In this document: piece after piece, positions 8,483-17,209 of the stretch
Layout of the letters: each line of letters opens with the position of its first letter
Numbering within the stretch: the stretch's first letter is position 1
Assembly (NCBI GenBank): GCA_014879565.1
Contig: JACSRW010000022.1
Location: forward strand, 79,031 to 143,030
Length of the DNA stretch: 64,000 nucleotides
Reading direction: 5' to 3'
DNA from: Chitinophagaceae bacterium
GTDB taxonomy: Bacteria > Bacteroidota > Bacteroidia > Chitinophagales > Chitinophagaceae
Notes under the pieces: model-generated
Told to the model about the DNA's origin: nothing
What the model saw: only the letters and a program-made list of their open reading frames with translations
The model's database searches: none
Made by a program: the position numbers and the translations under genes

Positions 8483-9646
8483 ATGTCGAAAAGAGATTTT
8501 TACGAAATCCTGGGTGTCACAAAAAGCGCCTCTGCGGATGAGATTAAAAAGGCTTACCGTAAAGTGGCGATGCAATACCATCCTGACCGTAACCCGGGAG
8601 ATAAGGCGGCGGAAGAGAAATTTAAGGAAGCGGCGGAGGCCTATGAAGTGCTGAGTGATGCGGATAAAAAAGCGCAGTATGACCGGTATGGACATGCGGG
8701 ACTGAGCGGCAATGGCCGGGGTGGCTTCAGCGGCGGCGGGATGAATATGGATGATATCTTCAGTCAGTTCGGAGATATTTTCGGCGATGATCTGTTTGGC
8801 AGTTTCTTTGGCGGACAGGGCCGGGGCGGCGGCCGCGGACAAAAAAGCCGGGGTGTACGCGGAAGTAACCTGCGGGTAAAAATCAAACTCAATTACGAGG
8901 AAATTGCCAAAGGCGTTACCAAAAACATCAAGGTTAAAAAACATGTAACCTGCAGCCATTGCAGCGGCAGCGGGGCTAAAGACAAAGGCAGTGTACAAAC
9001 CTGCAGCACCTGTGGCGGCAGCGGACAGGTTCGCAGGGTTCAGAATACTTTCCTGGGCCAGATGCAGACAGTGACCACCTGCCCGTCCTGTAACGGAGAA
9101 GGCACCACGGTAACGGCGAAATGCGGCTCCTGCAAAGGAGAAGGCCGGGTATACGGGGAAGAAACGGTGAGTATTGATATTCCGGCCGGTGTGCAGGAAG
9201 GCATGCAGATGAATGTGAGCGGCAAGGGGAATGCAGGGGAAAGAGGCGGTATGCCGGGCGACCTGATTATTCTGATTGAAGAAGAACAGCATAAAGAATT
9301 ATTCCGTGAAGGGCTGAATGTGGCCTATGAACTTCACCTGTCCTTCCCGGATGCGGTATTCGGCACCCAGGTGGAAGTACCCACGATTGACGGACGTGCC
9401 AAGATCAAAATTCCGGCCGGCACCCAGAGTGGCCGTATTTTCCGGCTCAAGGGAAAAGGTTTTCCTGCTGTAAATTCCTATGAAAAAGGAGACCAGCTGA
9501 TACAGGTGAATGTATGGACCCCGCAGCACCTGAGTGCGGAGGAAAAATCAATGCTGGAAAAGCTGGGGCAATCGCCGAACTTCAAACCTCACCCCGAAAA
9601 AAGCGACCGGAACTTTTTTGACAAACTGAAGGAACTTTTCTCCTGA
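8483..9646 (+). CDS. dnaJ: Chaperone protein DnaJ
   Basis: Hsp40 co-chaperone of 387 residues that delivers unfolded clients to DnaK and stimulates its ATPase. The J domain occupies residues 1-70 with HPD at 33-35. A Gly/Phe-rich linker (about 73-128) follows, then the zinc-binding region with four CxxCxGxG motifs at 157, 174, 200 and 214, and two C-terminal substrate-binding domains. The length is normal for a full type I DnaJ. It lies in an operon behind grpE. A short hairpin (9672-9691) follows the stop. Confidence 0.97.
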   Translation: MSKRDFYEILGVTKSASADEIKKAYRKVAMQYHPDRNPGDKAAEEKFKEAAEAYEVLSDADKKAQYDRYGHAGLSGNGRGGFSGGGMNMDDIFSQFGDIFGDDLFGSFFGGQGRGGGRGQKSRGVRGSNLRVKIKLNYEEIAKGVTKNIKVKKHVTCSHCSGSGAKDKGSVQTCSTCGGSGQVRRVQNTFLGQMQTVTTCPSCNGEGTTVTAKCGSCKGEGRVYGEETVSIDIPAGVQEGMQMNVSGKGNAGERGGMPGDLIILIEEEQHKELFREGLNVAYELHLSFPDAVFGTQVEVPTIDGRAKIKIPAGTQSGRIFRLKGKGFPAVNSYEKGDQLIQVNVWTPQHLSAEEKSMLEKLGQSPNFKPHPEKSDRNFFDKLKELFS

Positions 9647-9671
9647 CAGCACCTCATATCTGCTGCTGTTA

Positions 9672-9691
9672 ACAGGAAAGCGGGTTCCTGT
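9672..9691. terminator. Weak hairpin between convergent genes
   Basis: ACAGGAA and TTCCTGT arms (7 bp) enclose a six-base loop between the dnaJ stop (9646) and the convergent stop at 9709. No clean T-run follows on either strand, so a role as bidirectional terminator is only plausible. Confidence 0.35.
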
Positions 9692-9708
9692 CTTCAGCAA
9701 TCCGTGTT

Positions 9709-11499
9709 TTATTTTTTCTTCTTGTTTTTTGTATACAGTAACCTGGCTTTTTCCACCAGGTTCAGAAATTCTCTCTGCAGCAGATCTCCGGATGAAGCGG
9801 CGGCCGGCTCAGCCAGCAGGCTGATATCGGTCCAGTTGCTGTTGCGTGTATGCGGAGAATGGCGGAGCAGGGAACCAAAGAGCGCCACCGCTGCCGAGAA
9901 ATGATAACATTTCTGCAGCGAGGCAAAAGGTTTGTAAGCGAATGCAGCCGGTTTGGTATAATACCGGAGAAGGGTATCACCGGGTAAACGGTATTGAATT
10001 TTTACTTCCGCCACCTGGCCGGCATACTGACTGTCGGCCACAGCCTGCCGGTTCTGTTCGGTGGGCTCCAGTTCAAACATAGCCATCAGGGCATGACCGG
10101 AACCGATTTCTCCTCCTTCCATCACTGCTGCGGTATCGCGTATGGCCCCAACCTTATTGTCAAACCCGATGAGGCGGTATTGTTTTACCAGCGAAGGATT
10201 AAAGGTTACATGCATGTACACATCGTCGGCCACCGAATACAGGGTCTGGGTGAATTCCTGCAAAAGAACTTTTTCGGCTTCCCTGAAATTATCTATATAG
10301 GCATAGTTCCCGTTGCCCCTTTCCGCCAGCAAATGAATTTTTGAATCCTTGAAATTACCCATACCCACCCCCAGACAGGTCAGGTATACTCCCGATTCGC
10401 GGTGGACACTGATCATTTCCTCCAGTTCGGCATCAGTCTTTAATCCCACATTAAAATCCCCGTCCGTAGCCAGAATCACCCGGTTATTTCCGCCCTTTAT
10501 AAAATGCCGCCGGGCCACCTGGTAAGCCAGTTTTATTCCCGCTTCACCCGGAGTGGATCCGCCGGGTATTAATTCATCAATCACCTTCATAATCTTATCC
10601 TTCTCTGCTCCGCTGGTCGGGCTCAGTAAGATGCCGGTAATGCCTCCGTATACCACGATGGCCACCGAATCTTTTTCCCGCAGATTATGCACCAGCAGCC
10701 GGAAGGCCGATTGCAGCAAGGGCAGGCGGTTGGGCATATCCATAGACCCGGATACATCAATAAGAAAGACAAGATTACAGGGCGGCAGTGTATCCAGGTT
10801 CAGCTTACGGGCCGACATATTGATATACATTAACTGGTTGGCCGGATTCCAGGGGCATTGCGTAAGCGTGGTATTCAGCAAAAACATATCGTTACCGGCC
10901 GGCGGGTCATAGTTGAGATTGAAATAATTCAGCATCTCTTCCGCCCGTACCGCGTCGGGCGGCACCTGGGAGTTCATGGTAATAAAGCGACGGATATTGC
11001 TGTACGAGGCCCGGTCAACATTGAGCGACATACCGGTTGCCGGAAACTGACGGGCACTCAGGAAACGGTTTTCCACCAGGCTGGCATAGGTTTCATCACC
11101 CGTAAACCAGGCTTTTTGCTCTTCACGGCCCAGGTCCCGGGTAAAGGAAGAAAGGCGGTTTCGCGGGAGGTGGCTGTTGCCGGTACGGGTGGGGCGCATT
11201 TTAACCCGCACATACTGATCAGCATGTACGAGCATTTTTACAGGACTGTAGCCGTCGAGGGTAAAACTGAAACTGTCTGCCGGCTGACGGGAGCTGATCC
11301 CAAAGGTTCCGTTTACGCCGGTGCGGTAAATATAACCGGTATTGTACTGCTTAATGATTACATTCTGCAATACATTTCCTGCTTCATCCTTTACCTCTCC
11401 CCTGACATAATATTCCTGTCCGCGGGTAAGGGGTGAAATAAGCAGGCAAACGGTTATATATAGTACAGCCCTGAGAATATTCTTTCTGTTTAGCTGCAG
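9709..11499 (-). CDS. Secreted von Willebrand factor A domain protein (YfbK-like), start unclear
   Basis: Large extracytoplasmic protein with an N-terminal carboxypeptidase-regulatory-like beta domain (GEVKDEAGNVLQNV), a von Willebrand factor region and a VWA domain whose metal site reads DVSGS (11370 numbering, residue 205). The C-terminal part resembles the DUF3520 tail of YfbK-type proteins. The substrate or partner is unknown. The 5' end is odd: the frame is open to the stop at 11506-11508 and encodes a clear signal peptide (KNILRAVLYITVCLLISP), but it contains no ATG, GTG or TTG before the TTG at 11370, which would cut off both the signal and the first beta domain. I give CTG 11499 as the most upstream near-cognate start; ATT 11478 is the alternative. 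It follows hpt by about 20 bases on the same strand. Confidence 0.8.
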   Translation of the reverse strand: MQLNRKNILRAVLYITVCLLISPLTRGQEYYVRGEVKDEAGNVLQNVIIKQYNTGYIYRTGVNGTFGISSRQPADSFSFTLDGYSPVKMLVHADQYVRVKMRPTRTGNSHLPRNRLSSFTRDLGREEQKAWFTGDETYASLVENRFLSARQFPATGMSLNVDRASYSNIRRFITMNSQVPPDAVRAEEMLNYFNLNYDPPAGNDMFLLNTTLTQCPWNPANQLMYINMSARKLNLDTLPPCNLVFLIDVSGSMDMPNRLPLLQSAFRLLVHNLREKDSVAIVVYGGITGILLSPTSGAEKDKIMKVIDELIPGGSTPGEAGIKLAYQVARRHFIKGGNNRVILATDGDFNVGLKTDAELEEMISVHRESGVYLTCLGVGMGNFKDSKIHLLAERGNGNYAYIDNFREAEKVLLQEFTQTLYSVADDVYMHVTFNPSLVKQYRLIGFDNKVGAIRDTAAVMEGGEIGSGHALMAMFELEPTEQNRQAVADSQYAGQVAEVKIQYRLPGDTLLRYYTKPAAFAYKPFASLQKCYHFSAAVALFGSLLRHSPHTRNSNWTDISLLAEPAAASSGDLLQREFLNLVEKARLLYTKNKKKK

Positions 11500-11519
11500 C
11501 CGGATTCAACCGGCCGGTA

Positions 11520-12053
11520 TTATATGACCTGGTAGATCTCTTTCAGGTTCCTGCCCAGTCCGTCATAATCCAGTCCGTACCCCACTACAAATTTGTTGGG
11601 AATATCAAAGCCTACATAATCCGGATTCAACGGGAAGACGGTTGCTTCCGACTTATGCAGCAGGGTGGCGATTTTAAGGGACAAAGGCTGCTGGTGTGTG
11701 AGTTTGGGCAGAAAATGGTGCAGCGTTTTTCCGGTGTCCACAATATCTTCCAGGATAATCACCTCTCTCCCGAAGATATCCACTTCCAGTCCGATGGATG
11801 TTACCACATTACCGGTTGATTTCATTCCCTTGTAGGAGGCCAGTTTTATAAAACTGATTTCCGCGTCAATCGTCAGGTGTTTGAACAGGTCGGCCGCGAA
11901 CATAAACGAACCGTTGAGTATCGCGATAAACAGGGGTTTTTTACCTGCATAATCCGCATTGATCAGCGCGGCCATTTCTTTAATCCGTTGCTGGATGCTT
12001 TCTTCTGGGAGATAAATATCAAATGATTTATCGTGGACTTTAATTACTGGCAT
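11520..12053 (-). CDS. hpt: Hypoxanthine phosphoribosyltransferase
   Basis: Purine salvage enzyme of 177 residues that makes IMP (and often GMP) from the base and PRPP in the cytoplasm. The PRPP-binding loop VIILEDIVDTGKT lies at residues 98-110. An N-terminal loop (AILNGSFMFAADL) and the base-recognition end (KFVVGYGLDYDGLGRNL) complete the family signature. The length is normal. It lies in a minus-strand group with the glucosaminidase upstream (35-base gap) and the VWA gene downstream (about 20 bases); the neighbours do not suggest a shared pathway. Confidence 0.95.
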   Translation of the reverse strand: MPVIKVHDKSFDIYLPEESIQQRIKEMAALINADYAGKKPLFIAILNGSFMFAADLFKHLTIDAEISFIKLASYKGMKSTGNVVTSIGLEVDIFGREVIILEDIVDTGKTLHHFLPKLTHQQPLSLKIATLLHKSEATVFPLNPDYVGFDIPNKFVVGYGLDYDGLGRNLKEIYQVI

Positions 12054-12088
12054 ATCCGGAATTTTATCAAAATAATCAGCGCAGGGGT

Positions 12089-12649
12089 TTATTGTTCCGT
12101 GTTTTGATCTGTTCCCGCGCTGTCAGCTTGTTGCGGCCCGTTCAGCGCCTGCAGGGTATATTGCTGCAAGTTATACTCTTCAATCAGTTTTACCAGAGCC
12201 TGAATATACCTGGGATTTGTGGCATAACCCGCTTTTTTAAGCCCTTCGGCCCAGCCTGTATAATCGGTGGGGGCCAGTGTGAAAAGGGATGCATACCGTT
12301 TGCTGTTTTTCAGAAAATCGGAATGATCCCGGTAAGAAGCTTCGGCGCTCTGGTACTTGCGGAAACACTCTCCTCTTGCGTCATCATCATGCGAAACCGT
12401 TTCACCGGTCCAGCCTGTTTTGCATTTAATCCCAAAGTGATTGTTTGATTTCAGTACGAGCACACTGGTACCGGCCTGGGTTTCATGAATACCCTGGGCC
12501 AGTTTGACGGAAGCCGGCACCCCGGTACGCTGCATCTCTGCAATGGCCAGGTCTTTATAGGTCTCAATATACCGGAGTATTTTTTCCGATTGCTGGGCCC
12601 TTACTGCCAAAGAACCGCCAATCAATATAAACAGAAATAGTTTTTTCAT
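12089..12649 (-). CDS. Secreted N-acetylglucosaminidase (GH73-like, FlgJ-type lytic domain)
   Basis: Peptidoglycan hydrolase of 186 residues. A signal peptide ends at ..GGSLAVRAQ, so it acts in the periplasm. The glucosaminidase domain contains the catalytic-type segment KLAQGIHETQAGTS, with Glu56 the likely acid, then SNNHFGIKCKTGW and the YRDHSDFLKNSKRYASLF block typical of GH73. The C-terminal ~20 residues are polar and low in complexity. It is 15 bases downstream of the O-methyltransferase gene and 35 bases upstream of hpt, all on the minus strand. A role in cell-wall turnover is the natural reading; it lacks the LysM repeats that some relatives carry. Confidence 0.88.
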   Translation of the reverse strand: MKKLFLFILIGGSLAVRAQQSEKILRYIETYKDLAIAEMQRTGVPASVKLAQGIHETQAGTSVLVLKSNNHFGIKCKTGWTGETVSHDDDARGECFRKYQSAEASYRDHSDFLKNSKRYASLFTLAPTDYTGWAEGLKKAGYATNPRYIQALVKLIEEYNLQQYTLQALNGPQQADSAGTDQNTEQ

Positions 12650-12664
12650 GTGCTCTTTCTCCGT

Positions 12665-13303
12665 TTAACTTTTCCGGATCAGGTACAACCCGTCGCGGAT
12701 CGTGAGTAGTGTTGTTTCAATTCCGGGATACGTCCGGATAAAATCATTAAAAGCCTGGATTCCCCTGGCACTTTTTCCTTTAATCGTTTCCTGCAGCACC
12801 TGCCCGTGAAATAACACATTATCAGCTAATATAAACCCGTTTTGCCGCAAACGGGGGAAAACGAGGTTAAAATAATCAATATAAGCAGGCTTGTCTGCAT
12901 CTATAAACACCAGGTCCCAGGTCTCCTCCAGTCCCGGAAGAATATCTAACGCATTCCCTGTATGTAATAGTATCTGGCCGCCTTTATCTGACCGGTCGAA
13001 AAAAGACCGGGCAACAGTTGCATCGGCCTCTCTTAATTCTATGGTATGCAGCAAACCCTCCGGCGCCAGTCCTTCGGCCAGGCAAAGCGCGCTGTAACCG
13101 GTAAAAGTGCCAATTTCCAGAATCCGGGCAGGGCGAAGCATATGACTCACCAGGGAAAGGAAACGGCCCTGGACCGTACCGCTGAGCATATGTTGTTCGG
13201 GATGGTTCTGCCGGGTCCAGGCAGCCAGTTCGCGCAGCAGGGGTGTTTCCCCGGAGGAATATTTCGCCGCGTAGCTCTCTGCCAGGGGATTGACCAGTTC
13301 CAT
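12665..13303 (-). CDS. SAM-dependent O-methyltransferase (CCoAOMT/TrmR-like)
   Basis: Class I methyltransferase of 212 residues in the caffeoyl-CoA O-methyltransferase-like family, cytoplasmic. The SAM loop ILEIGTFTGYSAL begins at residue 61, and the metal-binding/catalytic segment FIDADKPAYIDYF lies near 133. Bacterial members include small-molecule catechol methyltransferases and the tRNA methyltransferase TrmR; the sequence alone does not decide between them. ATG 13303 lies 16 bases after a TAACTTTG promoter box. The glucosaminidase gene follows after 15 bases. Confidence 0.86.
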   Translation of the reverse strand: MELVNPLAESYAAKYSSGETPLLRELAAWTRQNHPEQHMLSGTVQGRFLSLVSHMLRPARILEIGTFTGYSALCLAEGLAPEGLLHTIELREADATVARSFFDRSDKGGQILLHTGNALDILPGLEETWDLVFIDADKPAYIDYFNLVFPRLRQNGFILADNVLFHGQVLQETIKGKSARGIQAFNDFIRTYPGIETTLLTIRDGLYLIRKS

Positions 13304-13319
13304 TAAACCAGGTTTTTGG

Positions 13320-13327
13320 CAAAGTTA
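13320..13327 (-). promoter_or_regulatory. Bacteroidota -7 box for the O-methyltransferase operon (TAACTTTG)
   Basis: Exact TAnnTTTG on the minus strand, 16 bases before ATG 13303. It sits right at the stop of the upstream symporter gene, so it would give the four genes 13303-9709 their own start. Confidence 0.55.
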
Positions 13328-13328
13328 A

Positions 13329-14861
13329 TCATACCGCAGCGAGCTTGCCCTTTGACGGATTTCCGGGCCGTGAAATCAGCCATAGGCCCGCAAATGTAAA
13401 GAGTCCGTTTATCAGGATAAGCTCATTTCCGATCCGGTAGTCACCGAAGGTAGCGGCAGACCACGCTTTCAGCCAGGGCATAGAAACATGCAGTTTGGCT
13501 TCGTACCAGGCAGGATTGCTCAGCATATCCACTGTAAGAGCGAGCAGGGGCGCAATGATACAGGCCACCCAGATCAGCCGGTCATTCAGCTGACGCCGGG
13601 TCAGGATACCAAAGGAGAAAAGACCGAGCAGCGGACCATACGTGACGCCGGCAAATTTCAGGATAAAGTCTATGATCAGCTTGTCGTTTATCCATTTAAA
13701 AAGCAGCACCATCAGGAAGAATATAGCGGCAAAAGTGAAATGCACTTTCAGCCGGGTTCTTTTCTTTTCCTTTTCCGTGCCGGCACTTTTATTGATGCCC
13801 AGTATATCAATACAAAAACAGGAAGTCAGGGATGTGATCGCGCCATCCACGGAGGGGAAGAGTGCGGAAATCAGCGCAATAATAAAGATTACCCCGATGA
13901 GTCCGCTGAAGGTATCGCTGAGGGCGATGGTCGGGAAAAGATCATCCGGGGGCACGCTGATTCCTTTTTCGGCGGCATAGAGATACAGCACGCCGCCCAG
14001 TACCAGGAAGAGAAAATTAACCACCATGAGTACCGCGGTAAATGTCATGATATTTTTCTGGGAATCCCGCAGGGTTTTCACACTGATATTCTTTTGCATC
14101 ATTTCCTGGTCAAGACCCGTCATGGCAATGGCTATAAACATACCCCCGATGATATGCTTGAGGGCAAAAGAGCCTGAATTGACTTCCCAATTGAAGATCT
14201 GTGTATAGCCTTTATCAGCCATCATACTGAGCGCTCCGCCGAAATCTGTACCCAGGGTTTTAACAATAACCAGGATACAGGCCACCAGTCCCACCAGCAT
14301 ACCGGTAGTCTGAAGCGTGTCGGTATAAATAATTGTTTTCACCCCTCCTTCAAATGTATACAACAGGATAAGCACCAGGATCACCAGGGCAGTGGCGGCA
14401 AAGGGAATCCCCATTTCCCGGAAGATAAAGGTCTGCAATACACTGATCACAAGGTAAAGCCGGGCGGTGGCTCCCACTGTACGGGAAAGGATAAAAAAGA
14501 AAGCGCCGGCTTTATGGGCATTGATACCAAACCGTTTTTCGAGATAGGTGTAGATGCTGGTCAGGTTCATCCGGTAATAAAGCGGTATCAGCACAAAGGC
14601 GATGACCATATAACCGAGCAGGTAACCCAGCACGACCTGGTAATAGAAAAAATTTCCGCTGCCCACGCCGCCCGGTACACTCACGAAAGTAACCCCCGAA
14701 AGACTGGTGCCGATCATCCCGAAGGCCACCAGCATCCAGTTACTGTTACGGTTTCCGATAAAAAAAGATTCATTATCAGAATTACGGGACGTATACCAGG
14801 CTACACCCAGCAGGAGCAGGAAATAGCCGATCACAAAGGAAAAGAGAACAACGGGAGTCAT
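13329..14861 (-). CDS. Sodium:solute symporter (SSS family)
   Basis: Inner-membrane sodium-coupled transporter of 510 residues with about 13 predicted membrane helices. The N-terminal helix ends in AWYTSRN and is followed by the SSS signature region (MIGTSLSGVTFVSVPGGVG). The segment RTVGATARLYLVISVLQ and the conserved GLDQEMMQKNISVKTL loop also fit. Bacteroidota relatives are annotated for a range of solutes (sialic acid, proline, iodide-like), so the substrate cannot be named. A TAATTTG near-match to the -7 box lies about 35 bases upstream of the start. It is divergent from the LOG-family gene. Confidence 0.9.
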   Translation of the reverse strand: MTPVVLFSFVIGYFLLLLGVAWYTSRNSDNESFFIGNRNSNWMLVAFGMIGTSLSGVTFVSVPGGVGSGNFFYYQVVLGYLLGYMVIAFVLIPLYYRMNLTSIYTYLEKRFGINAHKAGAFFFILSRTVGATARLYLVISVLQTFIFREMGIPFAATALVILVLILLYTFEGGVKTIIYTDTLQTTGMLVGLVACILVIVKTLGTDFGGALSMMADKGYTQIFNWEVNSGSFALKHIIGGMFIAIAMTGLDQEMMQKNISVKTLRDSQKNIMTFTAVLMVVNFLFLVLGGVLYLYAAEKGISVPPDDLFPTIALSDTFSGLIGVIFIIALISALFPSVDGAITSLTSCFCIDILGINKSAGTEKEKKRTRLKVHFTFAAIFFLMVLLFKWINDKLIIDFILKFAGVTYGPLLGLFSFGILTRRQLNDRLIWVACIIAPLLALTVDMLSNPAWYEAKLHVSMPWLKAWSAATFGDYRIGNELILINGLFTFAGLWLISRPGNPSKGKLAAV

Positions 14862-14925
14862 GCGGGTTGGTTTCGGTTAGTCAATCAGCGTTGCAAATTA
14901 GACAATTATGAATTTTGAAGATACA

Positions 14926-14933
14926 TAAATTTG
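14926..14933 (+). promoter_or_regulatory. Bacteroidota -7 box for the LOG-family gene (TAAATTTG)
   Basis: Exact TAnnTTTG, 26 bases before ATG 14960 in the divergent gap between the symporter and the LOG gene. No clear -33 element at the usual distance. Confidence 0.45.
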
Positions 14934-14959
14934 TTATCCCTTTGCGGTAATATACAGGT

Positions 14960-15505
14960 ATGGCATTACAATCACTGGCTGTCTTCTGCGGTTCCAAAAA
15001 TGGTAAGAATCCTCTGTTTGCTGCCCATGCCCGTACCCTGGGCAGCCTTTTGGCCCGGCAGGGTATCCGGCTGGTTTATGGAGGCGGAAGCGCGGGACTG
15101 ATGGGTATTATCGCCGACAGTGTGATGGCGGAGGGGGGCCGGGTTACCGGCATCATCCCGAAGCTGCTGCTGGAATGGGAAGTGCAGCACCGGGGCATCA
15201 CCGAACTGCAGATCTGCGATGATATGCATGAAAGAAAAAAAAGAATCTACAGTATTTCCGATGCGGCGCTTGTTATGCCGGGCGGATTCGGGACACTGGA
15301 CGAACTTTTTGAAATTGTCACCTGGAACCAGCTGACCATCCATGACAAACAGATTTATATTCTGAATACAGACGGCTTTTATGATGACCTGTACCGGCAT
15401 ATAGAGCGCATGAAAGAAGAAGGCTTCCTGTATGAGGAAGCCATTCGGCGTATTCACTTTATAAAGGAGCCGGAAGAACTGTTTCTTATCCCGGCAGCTG
15501 ATTAA
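14960..15505 (+). CDS. LOG family protein (TIGR00730, nucleotide 5'-monophosphate phosphoribohydrolase)
   Basis: Rossmann-fold protein of 181 residues related to plant LOG enzymes, which cleave cytokinin riboside monophosphates to free base and ribose 5-phosphate; bacterial members often hydrolyse AMP. The signature motifs are present: VYGGGSAGLMG at residues 39-49, MHERKK at 89-94, and PGGFGTLDE at 107-115 (PGGxGTxxE, with the catalytic Glu). No signal peptide. Its last codon overlaps the convergent outer-membrane protein gene by 4 bases. Confidence 0.92.
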   Translation: MALQSLAVFCGSKNGKNPLFAAHARTLGSLLARQGIRLVYGGGSAGLMGIIADSVMAEGGRVTGIIPKLLLEWEVQHRGITELQICDDMHERKKRIYSISDAALVMPGGFGTLDELFEIVTWNQLTIHDKQIYILNTDGFYDDLYRHIERMKEEGFLYEEAIRRIHFIKEPEELFLIPAAD

Positions 15506-16107
15506 TCCTTTTTGCCTTTCCGGCCAAAATAAAAACTGAAACCGGTGCGGAATACCGGTAATACCCGGCCAAACTCATCGCGGTAAGGAGAGTTAAGATC
15601 GTTCATCGCATCAATCATGATACTGGTATAGAATTGTCCCTGGCCAATCCGGCGGGTGCCATAACCAATGCCCACCAGCAGGCTGGGCGCTTCAGCTGTT
15701 GCCCGGCTGATCACACTGCCATTGGTTTTTTCACTGAGGGAAATCCGGTTGTACTCAAACTGTCCGCCGACAAAAAACTGACTCACGGGCCAGATACGCA
15801 GGAAAGGGCCGCCTCCGAGCGCAAGGTAACGGACCGTACTGTTGGCATAGCGGTAACGCTGGGTGATATAGTTCAGGTTGATGGCCACACCTGCATCAAT
15901 GACTTCACTGATACTGTAGCCGAATTCCGGATTCAGCCCGATAATAAACCCGTTGGAAAAGCCAAGATTAAATCCCGACCCGAGGAAGGCATTGTTCCAG
16001 TTCCAGCCCGCAGGCTTTTCTTCTTCCCTTTCTTTACGCTGAGCATCCAGCTGCAATACTGAAAAACTCAGCAGCAATACTATGAAATAACGCAGACCTT
16101 TTTTCAT
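15502..16107 (-). CDS. Outer-membrane beta-barrel protein, function unknown
   Basis: About 201 residues from ATG 16107 (MKKGLRYFIVLLLSF). I prefer this start to the ATG at 16134, because it gives a standard signal peptide ending ..LQLDAQ. After a short charged linker (RKEREEEKPAG), the protein shows eight or so alternating strands (LGSGFNLGFSNGFIIGLNPEFGY ... YFGRKGKKD region) like small OmpW/OprF-type barrels. No catalytic motif. It ends with a basic KKD tail. Convergent with, and overlapping by 4 bases, the LOG-family gene. No partner is suggested by its surroundings. Confidence 0.75.
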   Translation of the reverse strand: MKKGLRYFIVLLLSFSVLQLDAQRKEREEEKPAGWNWNNAFLGSGFNLGFSNGFIIGLNPEFGYSISEVIDAGVAINLNYITQRYRYANSTVRYLALGGGPFLRIWPVSQFFVGGQFEYNRISLSEKTNGSVISRATAEAPSLLVGIGYGTRRIGQGQFYTSIMIDAMNDLNSPYRDEFGRVLPVFRTGFSFYFGRKGKKD

Positions 16108-16165
16108 GGAAAATAGTTGAGAAACGTTATGCAAGTTACGTCAGCCTTCTGAATTCGTAAAGGGT

Positions 16166-17200
16166 TCAGTATTTAAAAGAAGGGCACATAGACTCCCGTT
16201 TGTTTCCTTTGTATGAACCCAGAGATCCCATTTTTACCAGGGAAAATTCAAAGGCGCCCTGTGCATTATTAAAGGTTTTCAGACCGGAGGTGGTGGCATC
16301 ATAGGAAAAACTGAACATGATATCCTTTATTCCCAGTCCGACAGTGGGGATTAAGGCATCCCCATACCGGTAATAGGCACCCGCCATCAGCACTTTTTCC
16401 CCATCACCGGAGAGATTATAATGCGCATTCAGCCCTCCCACCAGTTCCCAGGATTTTGCCTGCAGGGAAAAATAGGCATTGGGATTCAGGATCACCATAT
16501 CATTCAGTTTGAAGCTGCCGTTGACAAAGCCGGTATACCTGACCGGTATCCGGTTATCAATGCCCGGCTGTTCGGTAAAGAAAGATTCTTTGGGCTGATT
16601 GATATGCATGGCAGAGAAACCGGCATTCAGGTAGGTACGGTTATCCGGGAAATAGGCATAATTCATCCCTACCTGCATATCAAAATAGCTGATATTGTTA
16701 TAGTCCAGTTTAGGCGCCGATACGGTCTGGTGGGCATCAAAAAACTGGCCGTTCCACTGGCTGGGAAAACTCAGGTTGCTGGTATTGATATTTTTATTGG
16801 CCCATCCGGCATTAAAGCCCAGGCTGACCAGGCTGCCTGAACCGATCATCTGGTGATAGGCCACCGAGGCATATGCTTTGGTGGAGGTCAGTACACTGCT
16901 TCCGGCCACATCACGGAGAATGGTACCCCCGACACCCAGCCATCCGGTATTCTCTTCATTCTGCAGCACCTGCACATCCCCGTAAGCGCTCATGGTTTTA
17001 TAGGGAAACGCGGTGACGGAAGCCCACTGGTTGCGGTAGTTGATTCCCAGCCGGTAATCCCCGTCAGGTATAAATCCTGTATTGGCCGGGTTGGTCAGCA
17101 GGGGGGCATTCATAAACTGCGAAAAATGCAGATCCTGAGCGGGCGCCTGCGAACAGAGGCCAGCGAGTATCATTCCCAATCCGAATAACTTGCCCTTCAT
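16166..17200 (-). CDS. PorP/SprF family type IX secretion membrane protein (second copy)
   Basis: Outer-membrane barrel of 344 residues. A signal peptide ends at ..SQAPAQ and the family signature DLHFSQFMNAPLLTNPANTG follows. The protein ends ESMCPSFKY, similar to LCPRF in the copy at 4514-5518. It begins 9 bases after the large PKD/beta-propeller gene upstream and so repeats the cargo-then-partner order of the first pair, on the opposite strand. The family helps export or anchor type B CTD cargo; dedicated pairing here is inference from gene order. Confidence 0.9.
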   Translation of the reverse strand: MKGKLFGLGMILAGLCSQAPAQDLHFSQFMNAPLLTNPANTGFIPDGDYRLGINYRNQWASVTAFPYKTMSAYGDVQVLQNEENTGWLGVGGTILRDVAGSSVLTSTKAYASVAYHQMIGSGSLVSLGFNAGWANKNINTSNLSFPSQWNGQFFDAHQTVSAPKLDYNNISYFDMQVGMNYAYFPDNRTYLNAGFSAMHINQPKESFFTEQPGIDNRIPVRYTGFVNGSFKLNDMVILNPNAYFSLQAKSWELVGGLNAHYNLSGDGEKVLMAGAYYRYGDALIPTVGLGIKDIMFSFSYDATTSGLKTFNNAQGAFEFSLVKMGSLGSYKGNKRESMCPSFKY

Positions 17201-17209
17201 AATCCTGCT

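Noticed and set aside
8471..9292. 273-codon minus-strand frame opposite dnaJ
   Set aside because: Composition follows the antisense of the zinc-finger and Gly-rich region of dnaJ; no independent support.
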